The notes below the pieces were generated by a model. The model was given only the letters and a program-made list of their open reading frames with translations. It was not told the origin of the DNA and ran no database searches. A program made the position numbers and the translations under genes. A DNA stretch of 64,000 nucleotides, from the NCBI GenBank assembly GCA_963770155.1, contig CAVYOE010000001.1, positions 744,001-808,000 on the forward strand. The letters run 5' to 3'. The stretch comes from CAVYOE01 sp963770155. GTDB lineage: Bacteria > Actinomycetota > Thermoleophilia > Solirubrobacterales > 70-9. This document shows positions 59,648-64,000 of this stretch, piece by piece (the first letter of the stretch is position 1; the number at the start of each line of letters is the position of its first letter).

Positions 59648-60678
59648 GCCTCGACCAGGCGGTAGCCGATTCCCCAGGTGTTGACGACGAACCTGGTCTT
59701 CTCCGGATCGAGCTTGCGCCGCAGGCGGCTCGCATGCGAGTCGAGGGTGCGGGTGCGGCCGAGCGACCGGTAGCCCCAGACGTCCTGGAGTAGCTCCTGT
59801 TTGGTGAAGACGCGGGTCGGCTCGCTCGCCAGCTGCCGCAGCAGGGCGAACTCCTTGTTGGAGAGCCGCACCGGGCGCCCGTCGACCCAGACCGCTCGGC
59901 GGGCGGGGTCGATCAGCAGCGGCCCCACGCGGACATTTCCTTCTCGCCGGGGATCGCGACGCTCCAGGACAGAACGCACCCGCGCCGCCAGCTCCGGGTA
60001 GTGGAACGGCTTCACTACGTAATCGTCAGCACCCTCCGCGAGGCCTCGGACCCGGTCGGTCGGCGAGCCGCGGCCGCTCAGGACGATCACCGGCAGCCGG
60101 GGGTCGAAGCGACCAAGGGCGCCTTCCGAGGAACGGACCTCCCGCAGGACATCGAGGCCGCCCGCATCGGGCAGGCCCAGGTCGAGGATCATCAGGTCCG
60201 GTTGGTTGTACTGGCAGAGCCGCAGGGCGTCAGAAGCGCTTTCGGCCGGCAGGGGCTCGTAGCGGTCGGCGAGGAGGTGGTCGCAGATCAGCTCCCGGGT
60301 CGGCTGATCGTCGTCACAGACGACCACCCGCGCCAGCTGTTGGACCTCGGGAAGCACGTCCATATGAGGAGCGAGCGGCGAAAAATCGCCCCCTTCTCGT
60401 TCGGCGGGCAGCTCGAGCACCGCGGCGGCGGCTCGGCAGCTGACGATTCGGCCAGGCGGCACCGCGCGTCGCACTTCCAGCACCCGGCCTGCCGAATCGA
60501 GCCAGACCAGGTCGAGCGGGAAGAGCATTCCGAAGGTGTGGACGCTGCGGCAGTCGGGGATCAGGAGACCTGGACCGGCGGTACGGCGGCGCCTCAGAGC
60601 CAGGCCGCGCAGCCGCTTCCACCTACTTGTGGCAACAGGAACCTTGCGGCCGAGCACGATCCGGGACTCCACCTCCAT
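59644..60678 (-). CDS. DUF192 domain fused to an OmpR-type response regulator
   Basis: A 344-residue protein. Residues 1-92 form a DUF192-like domain (RWKRLRGLALRRR, VHTFGMLFPLDLVWLDSAGR, VSCRAAAAVLELPA). Residues 117-240 form a receiver domain with phosphoacceptor Asp 166 (MILDLGLPDAGG), acidic pair Asp 122/123 and Lys 223. Residues 250-344 are a winged-helix DNA-binding domain (KQELLQDVWGYRSLGRTRT, RFVVNTWGIGYRL). A second start at Met 106 (60363) would give a normal response regulator. The fusion is unusual and should be checked against read data. Confidence 0.85.
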   Translation of the reverse strand: MEVESRIVLGRKVPVATSRWKRLRGLALRRRRTAGPGLLIPDCRSVHTFGMLFPLDLVWLDSAGRVLEVRRAVPPGRIVSCRAAAAVLELPAEREGGDFSPLAPHMDVLPEVQQLARVVVCDDDQPTRELICDHLLADRYEPLPAESASDALRLCQYNQPDLMILDLGLPDAGGLDVLREVRSSEGALGRFDPRLPVIVLSGRGSPTDRVRGLAEGADDYVVKPFHYPELAARVRSVLERRDPRREGNVRVGPLLIDPARRAVWVDGRPVRLSNKEFALLRQLASEPTRVFTKQELLQDVWGYRSLGRTRTLDSHASRLRRKLDPEKTRFVVNTWGIGYRLVEA

Positions 60679-60713
60679 ATAAGGGGGCAGCGGCTCGAAT
60701 ACGCTCCTCGCCC

Positions 60714-61406
60714 ATGGAAGCCGGCACTGCGCGAGCCCCCGCGATCGCCCGTGAGGAACAGGGATTCCTCCAGCGCGTCTTCATGTGGATGTTCATCGGG
60801 CTCGGGATCACTGGCGGGGTCGCGGCGGCGATCGGCTCCAGCGACGAGCTGCTGACCACGATCACCGAGACGCCCGGCCTGGTGATCGGCGTGATCATCG
60901 CCCAGCTGGCGCTGGTGGTGATCATCTCGTTCGGGATCAACCGGCTCAACCCCGCGGTGGCCACCGGGCTCTTTCTCCTCTACTCGGCCCTGGTCGGGGT
61001 CACCTTCGCCTTCATCTTCGAGCTGTACACGACGCAGTCGATCTTCACGACGTTCCTGATCGCCGCCGCGATGTTCGGCGCGCTCGCCTTCTGGGGCGCG
61101 GTCACCGACACCGACCTCTCCAAGGTCGGCGCGATCGCCTTCGCGGCGCTGATCGGGCTGATCCTGGCGACGGTCGTGAACATCTTCTGGGCCAACGAGA
61201 CCCTCTACTGGGTCACCACCTATGCGGGAGTGATCATCTTCGCCGCGCTCACCGCCTACGACATGCAGAAGCTGAAGCAGATCCACGACCAGGGCGTGGG
61301 CGGCGAGCAGGAGAGCAGGCTGGCGGTCTTCGGTGCCCTCTCCCTCTACCTCGACTTCATCAACCTCTTCCTCTACCTGCTGCGGATCTTCGGCCAGCGG
61401 CGCTGA
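60714..61406 (+). CDS. Bax inhibitor-1 (BI-1/YccA) family membrane protein
   Basis: A 230-residue polytopic protein with about seven helices. I start at ATG 60714 (MEAGTARAPAIAREEQGFLQ). Marks are FMWMFIGLGITGGVAA, GLFLLYSALVGVTFAFIFEL, the AALTAYDMQKLKQIHD motif and FGALSLYLDFINLFLYLLRI. The Asp in TAYD is the conserved pore residue of the family. It probably affects calcium or proton leak or protease interaction. It is divergent from the DUF192-regulator gene. Confidence 0.93.
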   Translation: MEAGTARAPAIAREEQGFLQRVFMWMFIGLGITGGVAAAIGSSDELLTTITETPGLVIGVIIAQLALVVIISFGINRLNPAVATGLFLLYSALVGVTFAFIFELYTTQSIFTTFLIAAAMFGALAFWGAVTDTDLSKVGAIAFAALIGLILATVVNIFWANETLYWVTTYAGVIIFAALTAYDMQKLKQIHDQGVGGEQESRLAVFGALSLYLDFINLFLYLLRIFGQRR

Positions 61407-61441
61407 GATACGGCACTTCCGATAGCAGCTAGGGGGTGCAA

Positions 61442-61582
61442 ATGCACGTTCAGGCATACGGCGAGAAAGTCGATGCAAACGACGATCAGCAACTATCCCG
61501 ATCACGGCATCCGCCCCATGGGAGGTGCGGGCCGGATCGGAAACTTGAGCAGAGACGACACAGCGCGACGCGGCAACTATGA
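61442..61582 (+). CDS. possible 46-codon upstream ORF
   Basis: ATG 61442 (MHVQAYGEKVDANDDQQ) has a good ribosome site, AGGGGG, five bases upstream, better than the one before the annotated downstream gene. It overlaps that gene in another frame and ends at 61582. It could be a leader peptide or the true beginning of the next gene with a frameshift. Its codon usage is not strongly typical. Confidence 0.35.
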   Translation: MHVQAYGEKVDANDDQQLSRSRHPPHGRCGPDRKLEQRRHSATRQL

Positions 61583-62021
61583 ATCCGGCTCGGACTACGT
61601 CCTCGAGTACGGGGAGCTCCGCTTCGCCTTCAACGAGTACGACTTCGCCCAGCGCGTGGAGCAGGCCGCGGTGAAATTGAACTTCGTCAACCAGGGCCTG
61701 AGCGACGACGAGCTCCACGATCTGCTCGAGCTCGCGGTGAACGGCGAGATCAATGAGCCCTCCTCCCGGCTCGGCGAGCACGTCAACGCCAACTGGGAGC
61801 AGCTCGTCGGTCCTTCCAACCGCAGCCTCGTCCATTGGCTTCGCCGGCTCGTCTTCCGTGGCGCCTGGCTCGACCAGCGGGTCAAGGAGGGTGAGCTCGA
61901 CATCGTCTTCGACGAGTCAAGCCAGACCTTCGGCTACGTCCAGCCCGACCGCGATCACGAAGTGATCGAGCTCTCCAAGGAGCCGTCGTGGTCGGGAGTC
62001 GCTTACATCCCGAGCGACTAG
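61473..62021 (+). CDS. conserved-looking hypothetical protein
   Basis: A 182-residue soluble protein with no signal peptide. The core begins around YESGSDYVLEYGELRFAFNE and contains NFVNQGLSDDELHDLLELAV and HWLRRLVFRGAWLDQRVKEG. I do not recognise the family. The first 25 residues are less regular and may not be native (see the upstream ORF). It is followed by a strong intrinsic terminator and precedes a converging tail-protein gene. Confidence 0.6.
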   Translation: MQTTISNYPDHGIRPMGGAGRIGNLSRDDTARRGNYESGSDYVLEYGELRFAFNEYDFAQRVEQAAVKLNFVNQGLSDDELHDLLELAVNGEINEPSSRLGEHVNANWEQLVGPSNRSLVHWLRRLVFRGAWLDQRVKEGELDIVFDESSQTFGYVQPDRDHEVIELSKEPSWSGVAYIPSD

Positions 62022-62043
62022 CTCCAGACAGACCGCACCAGCT

Positions 62044-62063
62044 GCCGCCAGGGCGGCTTTTTT
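62044..62063 (+). terminator. intrinsic terminator after the hypothetical gene
   Basis: GCCGC-CAGG-GCGGC stem loop (62044-62057, allowing a base at the loop edge) followed directly by a run of six T at 62058-62063. It ends transcription of the gene that stops at 62021. Confidence 0.85.
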
Positions 62064-62088
62064 GTTTGCGGGACCAGTCCTCTGAGAA

Positions 62089-63501
62089 CTACTTGCGCCG
62101 CTTCTTCTTGCGGCGGACGCACTTCTTTTTCTTCTTGCCCTTCTTCTTGACCGTCTTCAGGCGGAACCCCTTCCGGCACTTTCGAACCGGGGGAGCGGCA
62201 CCTGTGGCCGGCGGCGGGTCGTCGGAGGTCAGGTAGCGGGCGAGGGCTACGTCGGTATTGCCGAGGTCGTCGGAGATCCCCCCGATAAGAGCGCGGCCGT
62301 CGGCTTGAAGCGCGAGGTCGGTGACGAAATCCGAGTTCTGGATATCGGTGGTCTGGACCCCGTCGCCGGAGAAGCTCGGATCAAGCTGACCCGAGGGCGT
62401 GTACCGGAGCAGCCCGAAGTCTCCGCCCCCGGTCACCGCGAGCAGAATCTTGCCGTCGGGCTGGAGGGCGACCGCCCCTCCGGCGCCGTTCGAATTGATC
62501 AACGGTGTGGTCACCAGCCCGTCGGACGAGAAGCTGGTGTCGAGCGCGCCGTCGGAGGCAAAGCGGGCGACGAGATACGCGCCGGTGTGGTCGCCGCCGG
62601 TGACGATCCGTCCGTCGGGCGTCAGCGCCATCGAGGTCGCGCGGGCAAAGTCAAGTCCGGCGCCGGAGCCGAGCAGTGTCTTGCCGTCGTTGTTGGTGCC
62701 GTCGTTGCCGAAGGTCGTGTCCAGATCGCCCGAGTTGCCGCCGTCGGCGATGTAGCGGAGCAGGGCGAGTGCGTTGCCGGCCGAGCCCCCGACGAGGTAG
62801 GTCGGGCCTGGCCGGACCAGGATCGAGTAAGCGCTGTCGATCGACCCCGCATTGACATCCGTGAAGACACGGCCGTTGTTCGGGTCAAAGGTGACGTCGA
62901 GCATGCCAGCGGTGGCGCCGGGCGTACCGATGTGCCGTGAGACGAAGAAGTCGTCGTTGGAATCCCCCGCGACGACGATCCGGCTCCCGTCGAGCGCAAC
63001 GTCCCGTGGGCTTTGGCTTCCACCGAAATCGGCGGAGAACTTGCCGTCGCCGCCGCCAAATCCCGTGGTGTCGAGCGAGCCGTCGCTGTTGTAGCGGACC
63101 AGGGCGATGTCGGAGTTCGCTCCGCCGGCGGCGACGATCTTGCCGTCGGGCTGGACCTCGATCGCTTCGGCGCTGTCGATTGTCGGCACCGCTGCGATCA
63201 CGTTGATGTTGGTGACGACCCTCCCGTCGCCGGGTGTTGCGTCGTTGCCAAAAGTGGTGTCGAGGGAACCGCTGGGGTTGAAGCGAAGCAACGCGAATTC
63301 GTCGGCGATCCCGCCCGCGACGAGGATCTTTCCGTCGGGCAGGATCTCAATGTCATTTACCTCGTCGGCGCCGCCTACATCGAGGCTGACCTTGCCGGCT
63401 CCGCTGAAGCTCGTGTCGAGGTCCCCCGCGAGCGCGGCGAATGCCTGCCCACCGCCTACGAGGGCCGCTACCAAAGCCGCTACCCAGATCCTCCTCTGCA
63501 C
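62089..63501 (-). CDS. secreted Delta60-repeat protein with basic Cys tail
   Basis: A 470-residue exported protein with a signal sequence of about 22 residues (WVAALVAALVGGGQAFA). The body consists of about six repeats of the Delta60 type, each with IEVQPDGKIVAAGG or similar and FNPSGSLDTTFGND or similar, forming a propeller-like fold. It ends CRKGFRLKTVKKKG, a second Cys after 18 residues, then poly-Lys/Arg. Thus it shares the tail with five other proteins here despite an unrelated body. It is divergent from the Fur-family gene. Confidence 0.82.
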   Translation of the reverse strand: MQRRIWVAALVAALVGGGQAFAALAGDLDTSFSGAGKVSLDVGGADEVNDIEILPDGKILVAGGIADEFALLRFNPSGSLDTTFGNDATPGDGRVVTNINVIAAVPTIDSAEAIEVQPDGKIVAAGGANSDIALVRYNSDGSLDTTGFGGGDGKFSADFGGSQSPRDVALDGSRIVVAGDSNDDFFVSRHIGTPGATAGMLDVTFDPNNGRVFTDVNAGSIDSAYSILVRPGPTYLVGGSAGNALALLRYIADGGNSGDLDTTFGNDGTNNDGKTLLGSGAGLDFARATSMALTPDGRIVTGGDHTGAYLVARFASDGALDTSFSSDGLVTTPLINSNGAGGAVALQPDGKILLAVTGGGDFGLLRYTPSGQLDPSFSGDGVQTTDIQNSDFVTDLALQADGRALIGGISDDLGNTDVALARYLTSDDPPPATGAAPPVRKCRKGFRLKTVKKKGKKKKKCVRRKKKRRK

Positions 63502-63539
63502 TGCCCTCAGTCTAGGGCCGCACGCATCGTTTTTCTAGT

Positions 63540-63556
63540 TGATAACGCGGTATCAT
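63540..63556 (+). promoter_or_regulatory. candidate Fur/Zur operator and -10 before the regulator
   Basis: TGATA-ACGCGG-TATCA (63540-63555) is a perfect 5-bp inverted repeat. Its right half overlaps TATCAT, a good -10 seven bases before the ATG, with no ribosome site between. This suggests a leaderless transcript with an operator at the promoter, consistent with autorepression. Confidence 0.5.
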
Positions 63557-63562
63557 TACGGC

Positions 63563-64000
63563 ATGGCTTCCGCGGCCAGCACTCAGCAGTCACGCTCCGA
63601 TTGGGAGGCCGACGCGACCGAGAAGCTGGCTGCCGCCGGTCATCGCGCGGGCGGCGCCCGCACCGCGGTGGTCGAGCTGCTCGCCGGCCAGGAGTGCGTC
63701 CTCTCCGCCCAGCAGATCTTCGACCGGCTTCGGTCCGAGAACCGGTCGGTCGGGATTGCCAGCATCTACCGGGCGCTCGAGCTGCTCGAAGAGCTCGAGC
63801 TCGTCCACCGGCTCGAAATCGGCGACGGTGGCGCGCGCTACGAGCCCGCCCTGCCCGGCGGCGAGCACCACCACCATGTCATCTGTGACAGCTGCGGCGA
63901 GGTGACCGCGTTCGAGGACCCGCCGCTGGAGGCCGCGATCGAGAAGCTCTCCGGTCGCATCCGCAGCCACCTGGTCTCGACCCACGACGTGGTCATCCGC
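63563..64000 (+). CDS. Fur/Zur family transcriptional regulator, 3'-truncated by window edge
   Basis: The first 146 residues of a Fur-family regulator, open to the window end. The winged helix shows AAGHRAGGARTAVVELLAG and IASIYRALELLEELELVHR; the metal-binding part has PGGEHHHHVICDSCGEVTAF with the His cluster and CxxC. The end lies beyond the window, so the subtype (Fur, Zur or other) cannot be fixed; the His-rich HHHH is most Zur-like. It starts at ATG 63563. Confidence 0.9.
   Translation, partial: MASAASTQQSRSDWEADATEKLAAAGHRAGGARTAVVELLAGQECVLSAQQIFDRLRSENRSVGIASIYRALELLEELELVHRLEIGDGGARYEPALPGGEHHHHVICDSCGEVTAFEDPPLEAAIEKLSGRIRSHLVSTHDVVIR

Noticed and set aside
61407..61441. Possible tRNA or small RNA before the hypothetical gene
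   Set aside because: Too short and without cloverleaf arms; no RNA gene is supported anywhere in the window.

Overview
The window is a high-GC chromosomal segment from an actinobacterium. A deep-branching Thermoleophilia/Solirubrobacterales-like lineage is the best guess. The reasons are a complete actinobacterial-style dcw cluster without ftsA, a split glycine decarboxylase, a CSLREA/beta-helix secretome, and many exported proteins that end in a cysteine-bracketed Lys/Arg tail. The lineage call is inference from gene content; no 16S gene is present.

Layout. 0-5.5 kb: end of a K+/H+ antiporter, then a minus-strand housekeeping run priA-def-fmt-zinc ribbon-rpe. 5.5-9.4 kb: two exported tail proteins inserted between metK and priA, separated by a chimeric metK'/priA' scar. 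9.4-24.6 kb: minus-strand metK, a DUF3352 protein, der (four frameshifts), cmk, aroA, tyrA (one frameshift), DAHP synthase with a structured leader, hisC, aroH, rluB, scpB, scpA, a tail protein and trpS, with one plus-strand cupin gene inserted. 24.6-33.3 kb: aldo/keto reductase, MFS exporter, two adjacent tail proteins, a split NHEJ set (LigD-type ligase, Ku, LigD-type polymerase) and an RTX-like secreted protein. 33.3-37.7 kb: gcvT-gcvH-gcvPA-gcvPB. 37.8-53.5 kb: the dcw cluster mraZ-rsmH-ftsL-ftsI-murE-murF-mraY-murD-ftsW-murG-murC-murB-ftsQ-ftsZ, mostly with ATGA/GTGA overlaps, headed by a MraZ operator. 53.8-60.7 kb: a DUF72 gene, then a Tad/Flp-type set (TadC, TadB, TadA, CpaB-like) with a histidine kinase and a DUF192-response regulator fusion, plus a macro-domain gene and a DUF6458 gene. 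60.7-64 kb: a BI-1 family protein, an unknown protein with a terminator, a Delta60-repeat tail protein, and the start of a Fur/Zur regulator cut by the window edge.

How it fits together. Most of the window is core metabolism and division: peptidoglycan precursor synthesis and septation, aromatic amino acids, one-carbon supply (gcv, metK, fmt), and chromosome maintenance (scpAB, priA, NHEJ). The accessory content is mainly exported proteins. Six of them (seven-bladed propeller, beta-helices, a DxDxDG-type protein, a Delta60-repeat protein) have unrelated bodies but the same C-terminal module: a cysteine, K-G, 14-20 basic residues, a second cysteine, then a run of Lys/Arg to the end. This looks like an undescribed surface-retention or sorting module. 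The metK-priA junction looks like a place where such genes are exchanged. Several frameshifts in conserved genes (der, tyrA, the DUF72 start) may be real decay or sequence errors. I saw no tRNA, rRNA, CRISPR array or insertion sequence.
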